The position numbers and the translations under genes are program-made. The notes under the pieces were generated by a model, which saw only the letters and a list, made by a program, of their open reading frames with translations, ran no database searches and was not told the DNA's origin. 64,000 bases of DNA from positions 62,001 to 126,000 of the forward strand of contig JADJAL010000014.1 in the NCBI GenBank assembly GCA_016704305.1. Direction: 5' to 3'. Origin of the DNA: Haliea sp. (lineage in GTDB: Bacteria; Pseudomonadota; Gammaproteobacteria; Pseudomonadales; Halieaceae). Positions within the stretch are counted from its first letter, which is position 1. Each line of letters begins with the position of its first letter. This document shows, piece after piece, positions 28,974 through 38,383 of this stretch.

Positions 28974-31013
28974 CTACATCGCGCCAGCGACTTGTGCCTT
29001 GCGGATGAGCTGGATGAATTCCGCGCGATAGCCGTAGGGATCGTCGCCGCGATTGGCCTGGGCCAATTCCAGCGCGTCGGCAAAACCCCAGCCCGCCAGG
29101 TACTTGCCACCTTCCAGCAATTGGGCGAAGCCGGCTACCGCGGTTGCGAACTGCGCCTCGCGCAACATGTCAGGTGTCGCCTGCGTGTGCATGCCAATGG
29201 GCTGGCTGATCAACCGTGACTTGCTCTCCTGCGGCAGTTTGTAGCGCAGTTTCAGGTAGCCGTACTCGTCGGACTTGCCAGCACTCACGGGCGCCTCAGC
29301 GTAGCGGGAGCCTGCGAACGCGCCGCTGTCGCTGCCTGCGGGCGTGATCTCGTAAATCGCGGTGACGCTGTGACCTGCGCCGATATCGCCCGCATCCACT
29401 GTGTCACTGTTGAAATCCTCCTCCGCGAGCATGCGCGTCTCGTAGCCCAGCAGGCGGTACTCGCTGACCGTGGCCGGGTTGAACTCAACCTGGATTTTCA
29501 CGTCCTTCGCGATCGGGAACAGCGCGGACGTGGCCTCATCGACCAGCACTTTCTGCGCCTCGCCCAGCGTGTCGATGTAGGCGGCGACGCCGTTGCCGTT
29601 CTGCGCCAGCGTCTGCATCAGCGCGTCATGGTAATTCCCCTGGCCGAAGCCGAGGACGGAGAGGAACACGCCGGACTCGCGCTTGCGCTCGACGAAACCC
29701 TTGAGTTCCTCGGTGTCGTAGATACCCACGTTGAAATCACCGTCCGTGGCCAGCACGATGCGATTGACCCCATCCTCGATGAACTGCGACTCGGCCAACT
29801 GGTAGGCGAGCTGGATGCCTTTGCCCCCTGCGGTCGCGCCGCCCGCCTGCAAGCGGTTCAGCGCGGCGAGAATTTTCTGCTTGTCCTTTACTTGCGTGGG
29901 CTCCAGCACCGTGCCCGCAGCACCGGCATAGACCACGATGGCGACCGTGTCCTGCGGCTGCAGGCGATCGAGCAGCAGGCTCACTGACTGTTTGACCAGC
30001 GGCAGCTTGTCGGGGCTGTCCATGGAGCCGGACACGTCGAGCAGGAACACTATATTGGCGCGCGGCTGTGCGCCCGTGACTTCGTAGCCCTGGATCCCGA
30101 TATGCACCAGCTTGTTACCCGCTTTCCACGGCGAGTCCAGCACCGTTACATTAGTGCTGAAAGGCTGGCTTGTGTCTGGCGGCAGCGGATAGTCGTAGGG
30201 GAAGTAATTGACCATCTCCTCCAGGCGCACCGCTGCTTTTTGTGGCAGGGCGCCCGCGTTGAGTTGCCGGCGCGCGAAACTGTAGGACGCGGTATCCACG
30301 TCGATGGAGAAGGTGGAGACCGGCTCCTCGCTGGTGCGCTTGATCGGATTGGCCGCCGCAGTCTCGAATTTATCGCGACCGACGTCCTGGTATCCGGGAG
30401 GAGCGATAGCGTCGGCTGCAATGCCGCCTAAGCGGTTCGCGAACACGATACCTTGCTCAAGGGCGAAGGACCGTTGCAGGGCTGCCGGCGCAGCAGCAGC
30501 TGCGACTGCTGCTGGCATATCGACTTCGGATTCATCTGCCGACAGTTGCGCGACTGACGCATTCTCCGCGATTTCCGCCTTTTTCTCCCGCACGGCGTCG
30601 GACCCGACACCACGCACCATGGTGTCGATGCGACGCTCCGCCGGAACGGCCAAATCAGTCATACGCACGACCGACGCCACTTCTGTCGGCACCTCGACAC
30701 CGCTGTACTGCGGCAGTTGTAGCGCGACAAACACGCCGAGCACCAGCACGGCGGCGCTGGCCATGCCGCTGTAGAGCCAGCGCTGGGTGGAATTCCTGGT
30801 AGTTAAACGTTGCATGATTTTTCTCCCGAATGATGGACGTTCGGAAGTAAGACGACTCGCCGCAGCGAATCCTTGGCTCGCGTTCGCACTATTTTTCTCG
30901 TGCTGCACCGCGTCGAAAGCCTGCAGCGCAGCCGTGAGTGCGCGCTCCTTCGCATCGACGTTGGGGGCGTCATCCAGGCGCGCAAACAGATTCTCCAATT
31001 CTCTATCGTTCAT
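28974..31013 (-). CDS. Membrane-anchored von Willebrand factor A protein (YfbK-like, DUF3520)
   Basis: 680 residues from MNDRELENLFARLDD (31013), in an ATGA overlap with the sigma-factor stop. A cytoplasmic N-terminal segment of about 80 residues is followed by a single TM helix (WLYSGMASAAVLVLGVFVALQL), then the VWF_A_N-type region (STFSIDVDTASYSFARRQL, RLEEMVNYFPYDYP), a VWA domain with the MIDAS motif DVSGSMD, and a C-terminal DUF3520-like part (KSDEYGYLKLRYKLP ... AGFAQLLEGGKYLAGW). The placement after an ECF sigma factor, with a small cytoplasmic domain before the TM, resembles a sigma regulator fused to an extracytoplasmic sensor. Confidence 0.85.
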   Translation of the reverse strand: MNDRELENLFARLDDAPNVDAKERALTAALQAFDAVQHEKNSANASQGFAAASRLTSERPSFGRKIMQRLTTRNSTQRWLYSGMASAAVLVLGVFVALQLPQYSGVEVPTEVASVVRMTDLAVPAERRIDTMVRGVGSDAVREKKAEIAENASVAQLSADESEVDMPAAVAAAAAPAALQRSFALEQGIVFANRLGGIAADAIAPPGYQDVGRDKFETAAANPIKRTSEEPVSTFSIDVDTASYSFARRQLNAGALPQKAAVRLEEMVNYFPYDYPLPPDTSQPFSTNVTVLDSPWKAGNKLVHIGIQGYEVTGAQPRANIVFLLDVSGSMDSPDKLPLVKQSVSLLLDRLQPQDTVAIVVYAGAAGTVLEPTQVKDKQKILAALNRLQAGGATAGGKGIQLAYQLAESQFIEDGVNRIVLATDGDFNVGIYDTEELKGFVERKRESGVFLSVLGFGQGNYHDALMQTLAQNGNGVAAYIDTLGEAQKVLVDEATSALFPIAKDVKIQVEFNPATVSEYRLLGYETRMLAEEDFNSDTVDAGDIGAGHSVTAIYEITPAGSDSGAFAGSRYAEAPVSAGKSDEYGYLKLRYKLPQESKSRLISQPIGMHTQATPDMLREAQFATAVAGFAQLLEGGKYLAGWGFADALELAQANRGDDPYGYRAEFIQLIRKAQVAGAM

Positions 31014-31558
31014 ACACCAACTCCCGGCTGCAGCTCGGCGTTCAGCCCAGCGTTCAGCCGCTTGCGAATTTCGTGCAACCGCCACGACACCGTGGATTCC
31101 TTGACCTCCAGTATCGCCGCCGCCTCGGCATGGGTGAGCCCCTCACCCAGCACCAACACCAGGCTCTCGCGGAAACCCTCGCCCATCCGTTCCACCAGGG
31201 CGATCACCTGCCGCAGCATCACCGCGGATTCGGCATTGTCATGGGTCGGCACGTCGTCCAACTCGCCGCCCCTCTCGCCGCACCCCCGTGATCGTTGCGC
31301 CTTGTGCCAGTCCCTGGCGCAGTTGATCACCAGCCGATACAGCCAGGTGGAGAACGCGGATTCGAAGCGAAATTGTTCGATGGCGCGCGCCAGCTTGATG
31401 CACGCCTGTTGCGTGACATCCTGCGCATCCTGGCGATCACCGCAGTAGCGGCAGGCAAAACTGAACATGGCGGCATAGTGCTGCTCTACCAGAAGCGAAA
31501 ACGCGTCCCGGTCACCGCGCTGGGCGCGCCTGATGGTCTCCTGCAGGTCCTGTGTCAT
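31010..31558 (-). CDS. ECF RNA polymerase sigma factor
   Basis: 182 residues from MTQDLQETIRRAQRGD (31558); a longer frame to 31624 adds residues with no sigma similarity. Region 2: DAFSLLVEQHYAAMFSFACRYCGDRQDAQDVTQQACIKLARAI then FSTWLYRLVINCARDWHK. Region 4: VMLRQVIALVERMGEGFRESLVLVLGEGLTHAEAAAILEVKESTVSWRLHEIRKRL. It directs RNA polymerase to a small regulon, often including its own operon. It is translationally coupled to the VWA protein and divergent from the TonB receptor at 31792. Confidence 0.87.
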   Translation of the reverse strand: MTQDLQETIRRAQRGDRDAFSLLVEQHYAAMFSFACRYCGDRQDAQDVTQQACIKLARAIEQFRFESAFSTWLYRLVINCARDWHKAQRSRGCGERGGELDDVPTHDNAESAVMLRQVIALVERMGEGFRESLVLVLGEGLTHAEAAAILEVKESTVSWRLHEIRKRLNAGLNAELQPGVGV

Positions 31559-31791
31559 GGCCGGCCAATGGCTTGTTTTGGTATTAGACGATGCATGCGC
31601 CGGAATCCTTGACGTATGGCGCAAATAATTTGCGCCATTGAACCACTTTCACTCCACGCTCGTGTGCACGCCGCTCTGGATTATAGGCGGGCTAGGCTAT
31701 TCATTCACATTTGTACTAGCATGGGTATAGCGGGAGGTGCGGCGCATCCCCCTGCAAGACTTGATAACTCTAATAAACAAGTGAGGACGAT

Positions 31792-34278
31792 ATGGTGCAC
31801 AGGACAGGATTCCGTCTATGCAACAGGTTCCCAATTCTGTTTTCCTGCGGCGCGCTCGCCCTGTCCTTCAAGGCCTGGGCACAAACCGCCGACTCGCGCC
31901 AGCTTGCCGCGCAGCCCGTGCTGGAGAACATCGTGGTCACCGCGCAGCGTATCGAGCAGACGGCCAACGAGGTCGGCATGGACATCCGGGTATTCACCGG
32001 CGAGCAACTCGACCAGTTGCGCATCACCAGCGTGTCCGACCTCACGGCACTGGTGCCCTCGTTCACTCTATCGCAGAGCTACCAGGGCGTGCCGACCTAC
32101 ACGCTGCGCGGCATCGGCTTCAATACCGTCAATATGTCGGCAACATCCACGGTGGGCATTTACCTCGACGAGGTGGCCTACCCGTATCCCGTGCTGAACG
32201 CCGGCCCGGTGTATGACATGCAGCGCGTGGAGGTGTTGCAGGGTCCGCAGGGCACGCTGTTCGGGCGCAACACCACTGGCGGCCTGATCAACCTCGTCAC
32301 CAACAAACCGACCGAGGAATTCGAGGCGATGGTGCGGGCAGAAGGCGGCAACTACGAGACGGTCAACACCGAGGCCATGGTCAGCGGACCGCTCACCGAC
32401 ACACTCGGCGGACGCCTCGCGTTTCGCACCGAGGACAGCAACGAGGGCTGGCAGAAATCCAACACCCGCGACGAGAAGCTCGGGGAAGTACACCGCTACG
32501 GTTATCGCGCGATGTTGTCGTTCCAGCCGCTGGAGCAACTGGATATGAACGTGTCCTACAACGGCTGGCAAATCAAATCGGATACGCTGGCCGCGCAGGC
32601 GATAGCACTCAGCCCGGCGACGGTTTCCGGCCCCGCAGCGCCGTTCAACCAGCCGGGACTCGCCGGCTACCTGGCGAACAACCAACCGGGTAAACCCGAC
32701 GAGGCGGACTGGGCACCGAAATCTACGCGCGGCGTCGATATCGGCACCGGCCTCGGACTGCCGGGTGACCTGGATGAAAACAGCCACCTGAACGCGTACG
32801 CGCTGCACGCCAACTACGCGTTCACGGACGACCTGCGGCTGGTGTCACTGACCGGCTACCAGGATATGAAGCGCGAGGGCCTGACCGACTTCAGCGGCGC
32901 GCCGTATGAAATCCTGCTGCAGGACCTGGACGGCACGATCGAGAGCTTTTCCCAGGAGCTGCGGCTCGAAGGCAGCGAGGACAAGGTGCGCTGGCTGGTG
33001 GGCGCGTACTACACCGACGACCAGTTGTACGATTCCAACCGCACGCTGCTGGGCGAGAACGCCAACGTCGGCCTGATCCGCTCGACCACCGCAAACCTGA
33101 TCAATTTGACCGACCTTGGCCTGCTCGATCCAACATTCAATTCCGGTGGCTATACCACCCTGCAGGCGAGCCAGGCGTTTCGTACCTTCCGCGACCACGC
33201 CGACATCGATTCCGACTCCTGGAGCGTGTACGCCAACGCCGACTGGACGCTAACCGACGAACTGAGTCTCACCACCGGCGTGCGCTACACCCGCGACCAG
33301 CAGGATTACCAGGGCTGCTCGTCGGACTTCAACACCAACATGCTGCCCAACGTGAACGTCACCAGCCGCTTCCTGTTCAACAACTTCTACGGGCAGCTGG
33401 CTGATCCGATCTCCGAGGGTGAGTGCAACACCTTCGACACCAACACCGGACAGTTCGGCGAAGTGCGTTCGCACCTGGACGAGGACAACGTGCCCTGGCG
33501 ACTGGCGCTCAACTGGCAGTACAACATCGATACGCTGCTGTACACCTCCGTGTCCGAGGGCTTCAAGTCCGGCACCACGCCGGTGAATGCCGCCAACCTC
33601 GCGGTGCAGAATGCGCCGGTGAAGCAGGAGCAACTGCTGGCCTATGAAGTGGGCATCAAGGCGACGTTGCTGGAGCAGCGCATGCAGTTCAACGCGTCCA
33701 CGTTCTACTACGATTACACGGACAAGCAGTTGGCGGTGTACTTCGCCGACCCGATCTTCACCACGCTGGCGCGCCTCGACAACGTCCCCGACTCCGAAGC
33801 GTACGGGCTCGACACCTCGCTGACCTGGCGCGTCACCGCCGATCTCACGGCGATTGTCGCCGCGACACTGCTGCACACCGAGGTGCAGAACTACCAGGGC
33901 ATCAACGCGCTCGGCGAGCCGCAGGATTTCGACGGCGCGGAATTTCTCTACAGCCCGAAAGAATCCGGCAGTGCGACGCTGTTGTATGAGCGGGCCATCA
34001 CCGAAGGGCTGGGATTATCGGCGAGCCTGAACGTGCATTACCAGGGAGAATCGCAGGCCGATCTCACCAGCTCCGCGGTCGGCGAGGTCGACGACTACAC
34101 GCTGGCGAATGCCACGCTCGGCATCCATACGCTGGACCGGCAGTGGGACCTGACATTCTGGGGCAACAATATCACCGACGAGTACTACTGGCTGTCGGTC
34201 ACGCAGAACGCCAACACCGTTATCCGCTTTGCGGGCAAGTCCCGCACGGTTGGCGCCTCACTGACCTACCGTTTCTGA
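31792..34278 (+). CDS. TonB-dependent outer-membrane receptor
   Basis: 828 residues, uninterrupted. Signal peptide ending near AWAQ, a TonB-box-like ENIVVTAQR, plug domain (VSDLTALVPSFTL, YTLRGIGFNTVN, VEVLQGPQGTLFGRNTTGGLINLVT) and a 22-strand barrel with repeated aromatic ends (LLQDLDGTIESFSQELRLEG, VSEGFKSGTTPVN). The terminal residue is Phe (LTYRF), as expected for Bam-dependent assembly. Transports a ligand across the outer membrane using TonB energy. Likely in one operon with the MpaB gene 15 bp downstream, so the ligand may be its substrate. Divergent from the ECF sigma factor. Confidence 0.88.
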   Translation: MVHRTGFRLCNRFPILFSCGALALSFKAWAQTADSRQLAAQPVLENIVVTAQRIEQTANEVGMDIRVFTGEQLDQLRITSVSDLTALVPSFTLSQSYQGVPTYTLRGIGFNTVNMSATSTVGIYLDEVAYPYPVLNAGPVYDMQRVEVLQGPQGTLFGRNTTGGLINLVTNKPTEEFEAMVRAEGGNYETVNTEAMVSGPLTDTLGGRLAFRTEDSNEGWQKSNTRDEKLGEVHRYGYRAMLSFQPLEQLDMNVSYNGWQIKSDTLAAQAIALSPATVSGPAAPFNQPGLAGYLANNQPGKPDEADWAPKSTRGVDIGTGLGLPGDLDENSHLNAYALHANYAFTDDLRLVSLTGYQDMKREGLTDFSGAPYEILLQDLDGTIESFSQELRLEGSEDKVRWLVGAYYTDDQLYDSNRTLLGENANVGLIRSTTANLINLTDLGLLDPTFNSGGYTTLQASQAFRTFRDHADIDSDSWSVYANADWTLTDELSLTTGVRYTRDQQDYQGCSSDFNTNMLPNVNVTSRFLFNNFYGQLADPISEGECNTFDTNTGQFGEVRSHLDEDNVPWRLALNWQYNIDTLLYTSVSEGFKSGTTPVNAANLAVQNAPVKQEQLLAYEVGIKATLLEQRMQFNASTFYYDYTDKQLAVYFADPIFTTLARLDNVPDSEAYGLDTSLTWRVTADLTAIVAATLLHTEVQNYQGINALGEPQDFDGAEFLYSPKESGSATLLYERAITEGLGLSASLNVHYQGESQADLTSSAVGEVDDYTLANATLGIHTLDRQWDLTFWGNNITDEYYWLSVTQNANTVIRFAGKSRTVGASLTYRF

Positions 34279-34293
34279 GCGAGGTGATCCGTC

Positions 34294-35163
34294 ATGACAT
34301 CGACCGCAACTGCCCCGAAAGCCGCCGCCACACTTCCTGAGGTGGATTTCCTGCAACCGGCGGGCGAGCCGGCATTGGCCGGGCCTGATTCGGTCTCCTG
34401 GCGCGTGTTCAAGAACCTGGTCGCGCTGTACATCGGCGGCATCGCCGCGGTGCTGCTGGAACTGGCGGAACCGCGCGTGCGCTCCGGCGTGTGGGACCAC
34501 ACGACCTTTCGCACTGACCCGCTGACGCGCATGCAGCGCACGGGCATTGCGGCAATGGTCACCGTGTACGGCGCGCGCAGCGTCGCGCAGCAGATGATTC
34601 GCGGCATCACCAAAATGCACGCGCGCGTGCAGGGCGAGACGCCGGACGGGCGCAGCTACCGCGCGCTGGAACCGGAACTGATGAACTGGGTGCAGGTCAC
34701 CGCCTCATACGGATTCCTGCAGGCCTACCACCAGTTCGTGACGCCGCTGTCGGCCGCCGACCGCGATCGCTTCTACGCCGACGCGCAGGCCGGCGCAAAG
34801 CTGTATGGCGCGCCCGGGGCGCCGGCGAACGAAGCGCAGCAACAGGCGCTGTTCGCGCATATGCTGCCGCAACTGGAGGCCTCCGATATCGTGTTCGAAT
34901 TCCTCGACATCATGCGCCGCACCGGCGGCCTGCCGCCGCTGATGCGACCGCTGCAACCCCTCTTCCTGCGCGCGGCCATCTCCATCCTGCCGGAGCCGGT
35001 GCGCGTACGACTGAAACTGGACAAGGGCTATCGACTTGCCGGATGGGAGCGCCTGCTCGTACGCGGCGCTGGCGCTCTGTCTGATCGCATCGTGCTGCGC
35101 ACGGCACCGCCGGCGCAGGCCTGCGTGCGCTTGGGGCTGCCTGCGGATTATCTGCACAAGTAG
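34294..35163 (+). CDS. MpaB/DUF2236-family oxygenase-like protein
   Basis: 289 residues, preceded by GAGGTGATCC (34281-34290), a strong ribosome binding site. DUF2236 features: DSVSWRVFKNLVALYIGGIAAVLLELAEPRVRSGVWDHTTFR, RTGIAAMVTVYG, HARVQGETPDGRSYRALEPELMNWVQVTASYGF and a C-terminal hydrophobic stretch. Family members include MpaB, which cleaves a terpenoid side chain, and the latex-clearing protein Lcp, both heme-dependent; the former was shown for mycophenolic acid. Immediate upstream TonB receptor suggests uptake and oxidation of a hydrophobic compound, which is inference. Confidence 0.8.
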   Translation: MTSTATAPKAAATLPEVDFLQPAGEPALAGPDSVSWRVFKNLVALYIGGIAAVLLELAEPRVRSGVWDHTTFRTDPLTRMQRTGIAAMVTVYGARSVAQQMIRGITKMHARVQGETPDGRSYRALEPELMNWVQVTASYGFLQAYHQFVTPLSAADRDRFYADAQAGAKLYGAPGAPANEAQQQALFAHMLPQLEASDIVFEFLDIMRRTGGLPPLMRPLQPLFLRAAISILPEPVRVRLKLDKGYRLAGWERLLVRGAGALSDRIVLRTAPPAQACVRLGLPADYLHK

Positions 35164-35206
35164 CGCGCTGTTGCGGCTGCAGACAGTGCCAGGGCGCGCA
35201 GTGGGC

Positions 35207-35899
35207 CTATTCTTCCGTCGCCACCGCTACCGCTACCGCCAACGGCGGACCGGAGAACTCCACCTCGATCGCGATTTCAACCTCGTCACTGACACCCATC
35301 GTCGAGCCCGGCTCGGGAATGCCATAGTCGATGCCGAAATCGGAACGCAGCAACGTGCCGCTGGCGGAGAACCCGACGCGGGCGTGCGGGTCCATCGGAT
35401 GCCCCGCGTAGCCGCCGTTGAAGGTGGCGTCGAGCACCACGGGTTTGGTCACGCCGTGTAGCGTGAAGTCACCCGTTACGCGCGCTTTGTTGCCTTCGAG
35501 CGCCTCGACCTTCGTGGACTTGAAGGACATCAGCGGAAACTGCGCCACGTTGAACCATTGCTCGCCGAGCAGTTGGTCGACAAAGCCGGGAGGCGGACTG
35601 TCGAGATCAAGCGAGCGCGGATCAATGGTGGCGGTCACGCTGGAGGCGGCAATATTCTCCGGATCAAATTGCAGTTGCGCGTCGAATTGCTTGAATTGCG
35701 CGGTGTAGCGCGAGAAGCCGAGATGATTCACGCGAAACGTAATGCTCGCATGCGTTTTATCCAGTGTGTAGGCGCCCGCTGGAACGGCCGCAGATACAGC
35801 GGGAGCGGGGGCAGCTGGAGCATCGTTCGCTGCGGCGAGCGGCAGTGAGCAGACGGCGAGCAGCGCCAGAACGCCTGGCATCAAAATCGATTTTTTCAT
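35207..35899 (-). CDS. YceI-family periplasmic lipid-binding protein
   Basis: 230 residues with a signal peptide (MKKSILMPGVLALLAVCSLPLAAA) and a short Ala/Pro linker. The YceI lipocalin-like barrel is recognisable from YTLDKTHASITFRVNHLGFSRYTAQFKQFDAQLQFDP, SVTATIDPRSLDLD, LMSFKSTKVE and TGDFTLHGVTKPVVLDATFN. Members bind polyisoprenoids or other amphiphiles in the periplasm. Convergent with MpaB; the next upstream gene on its strand is the Cache-channel protein. Confidence 0.85.
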   Translation of the reverse strand: MKKSILMPGVLALLAVCSLPLAAANDAPAAPAPAVSAAVPAGAYTLDKTHASITFRVNHLGFSRYTAQFKQFDAQLQFDPENIAASSVTATIDPRSLDLDSPPPGFVDQLLGEQWFNVAQFPLMSFKSTKVEALEGNKARVTGDFTLHGVTKPVVLDATFNGGYAGHPMDPHARVGFSASGTLLRSDFGIDYGIPEPGSTMGVSDEVEIAIEVEFSGPPLAVAVAVATEE

Positions 35900-35979
35900 G
35901 TAACTCTCCTGGTCAATTTAAACATTATCAAAATACGCGTGGGTGGGAACAATGTGTCATCTGCACACCCAGCCACCAC

Positions 35980-38064
35980 CTAATAAAACCTCACCAGCGT
36001 CACCCCCAGCCAGATCGACAGCAACACCGGCCAGAACAACAGTTTGAGCACTAGATTGTCGCCGTATTGGAATACACGCCAGTTCACACCGCGCAACAGC
36101 ATGGCCAGCACAATGGCTTGCAGCGTAATGAAGACGTACATGGAAAATAAAACAGCTCGATGTAGGCGATCTCCGGCGTCATGATGCGATTGCGCTCGTT
36201 CACATGCGCCAGCAGCAAGATGAATAGAAAGCCGGCACAGCTTTGAATCACGTTCATCGTCGTCAGCCCGGACCTGCCCTCTTCTACAGTGGAAGAAATA
36301 TAGAGCACGATAAACATGATCATCGCCACGATCAGTATCGGGATGATGTTGGCGATGAACGGGTTGAGCCAGACGCGTTTCATCACCATATTGAAATTGA
36401 GCGCGGTGTACTTCTTGATCGGTGCATCGGCGCCAAAATTCGTCCTGTAGTCGATCGTACGAAACGTGAAGTACGTTGAAATGGTGTTTGACGAGGGGAC
36501 TGAGACGTTCTCGTTCAACCCCGGTCGTACGGACGGGTTAAGTATGTCGTAGCTCTCAAGGTCGGGAACCAGCAGGATATTCTTGCTGAAGTCGGGGTAG
36601 AGCACCGTGATGCGAATGTCGTTCTGCTCGAACGGAAACTGCTGGTAACTGAAGCGCTGCTCCAGCGTCGCGCGGAATGACCACGTCACCAGCACATAAT
36701 CCTCGTACTCGACCTCCGAGACCAACTCCGTGCTGAGGCCGCGAGTCTCCAGCGCGGAAACATCGGGAAAGTAAAATGCCGGCGGCGCGGTCTTGTACAA
36801 CAACCTGGGGTATTTCATCCACAGCTTGCCGATCACACTCGCTTCAAACGAGGTGAGCTCGTACGACTCGATGAATATCCCGGTGGGAACCCTGGTATAC
36901 GCGGTGCCGTTGATTTTGCGTAACTCGCGGTCGTACTGATCCGCGTACTTCTTCAGGATAGTCTGGTTCACGATGCGTTCGTTCTCGTCATCCAACAGCG
37001 AGAAATCGGTGGCCAGGTTGAGGTGCCAGATCACCACGATATTGCCCGCGGCGATCATCGACACGCCGAATACCAGCCACCACAGCCGATGCGGGTTGTA
37101 CTGGTCGATACGCAGTGCCAGCAGCAGCACTGCCACCAACAGCAGGCTGGCACCCAGCGCGATGTGAATGATTTTTCGCCGGCCCTCGTCGGAGGCGCCG
37201 AGCAGGTCGTCCTCGGCAAACACCAACACGCTTTTCCAGCCGGTCGAAGGCAGCTCGCGGAAGAAGAACCAGGAATACTTGAAGGTGTAGGTGCTGTCGT
37301 AGGCGACGATACCTTCGGCATCGTTTTTCATCTTTTCCAGAATAGTCGTGTCCTTGCCATCCTTGAGCTGGAAGATATTCTCCAGCAAATAGTCGGAGTC
37401 CGGATGGGTGAGTATGGTGCCGTCCCTCCGCGTAGGTGAAGCCATAGCCCGCATCGCCGACGCTGAGCGATTCCACGATGCGCGTGAAATCGCTGAGCGC
37501 AATCGAGTAGTCGACGACGCCGATGACATCGCCCTGGGCATTCACCAGTGGCGTGGCGTAATCGACCATCATCGCCTTGGCCGCCTCGCCATAATAAGGG
37601 GCGGACCACCCGGGCTTACCCGACTCAATAACACCCGTATACCATGCGGCCGTCAATCGCGTGGGCACGGTGTAGTCGTAACTGTCCTCGACAAACTGGA
37701 ACTTGTTCATGCTCTTGTTGAAAAACGGGGCGTAGCGGCTCTTGTCCATGAACGCGCCGGGCTGGTACGCGACGGTAACGCCGAGCACCAGCGGAAACCG
37801 CTGGCTTTCCAGCCGGATGCTGCGCAGCAAATCCTTTTCGTTGTCGATACCACCAATGGTCGCTGCGTACTCGCCGGCCCTCGCGGAAATCGCGCCCAGC
37901 TGGGCATCAAGATCTTCAGCCACACGGATGCCGGCCTGCTCACCCAATTGTATGCTCTGCTCTTTGCGCGCCTGCATGTAGCGCTGGTAATCAACGATCA
38001 GGTACACCGTGAGCGCCAGGCTGCCCAGCAGCAGCGCCCAGAATAGAAATCGTGGCTTTCGCAC
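35980..38064 (-). CDS. Cache sensor domain fused to a pentameric ligand-gated ion channel (pLGIC)-like module, frameshifted
   Basis: About 690 residues after repairing two indels (near 37425 and 36145). Order: TM1 (FLFWALLLGSLALTVYLIV), a periplasmic Cache domain to about residue 280 (PLVLGVTVAYQPGAF, VDYATPLVNAQGDVIGVVDYSIAL, GYGFTYAEDGTILTHP across the join), two TM helices (about 297-347), then a beta-rich domain with FPFEQNDIRITV near residue 477, which matches the Pro-loop FPFD-like turn of pLGICs. Four helices follow: M1 WLNPFIANIIPILIVAMIMF, M2 SGLTTMNVIQSCAGFLFILLL, M3 IAYIELFYFSMYVFITLQ, M4 LVLKLLFWPVLLSIWLGV, stop 35980. Segment order and spacing parallel ELIC. I infer a ligand-gated pore in the inner membrane with an added chemosensory domain. 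Ligand and ion selectivity are unknown. Alternative: an uncharacterised Cache membrane protein. Confidence 0.75.
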
Positions 38065-38383
38065 AGTCGTTGCTCAATTATATTTTGAAGGACGATATTG
38101 CCCTAGATTCGATACCCGGTCAGCAATTGTCTTGCAGCCAAAGGAGTGCAGGATTGGCAGGTACTTCCGTCGGCGCTATATTCGATGGCGGGCAAGCTAC
38201 AACGCATAACAACGACGCCACACGCGGGGTGCCATACATCCCCGAGGACAAACGCCATGCATCACAAAACCGCTGCCGGCACACCCACTCTTTCGGGCAC
38301 GGCGACCTCGTACATAGCCACCGATACGCTGGCAATGCTGTATCCCGCGCGCGATGTCGTACCCGTGCAGGGACATCGTTGAC
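38065..38383. other. Intergenic region between the Cache-channel gene and cls
   Basis: 319 bp between divergent genes. The frames here are short and low in credibility; one 41-codon frame (from the ATG at 38257) abuts the cls start but shows no recognisable feature. Presumably holds both promoters. No clear operator or hairpin was seen. Confidence 0.5.

Noticed and set aside
32068..32808. Antisense frame within the TonB receptor gene
   Set aside because: Composition mirrors the receptor codons; no domain.
38257..38382. 41-codon frame ending at the cls start
   Set aside because: No conserved feature, no clear ribosome binding site; could be a leader peptide but nothing supports it.
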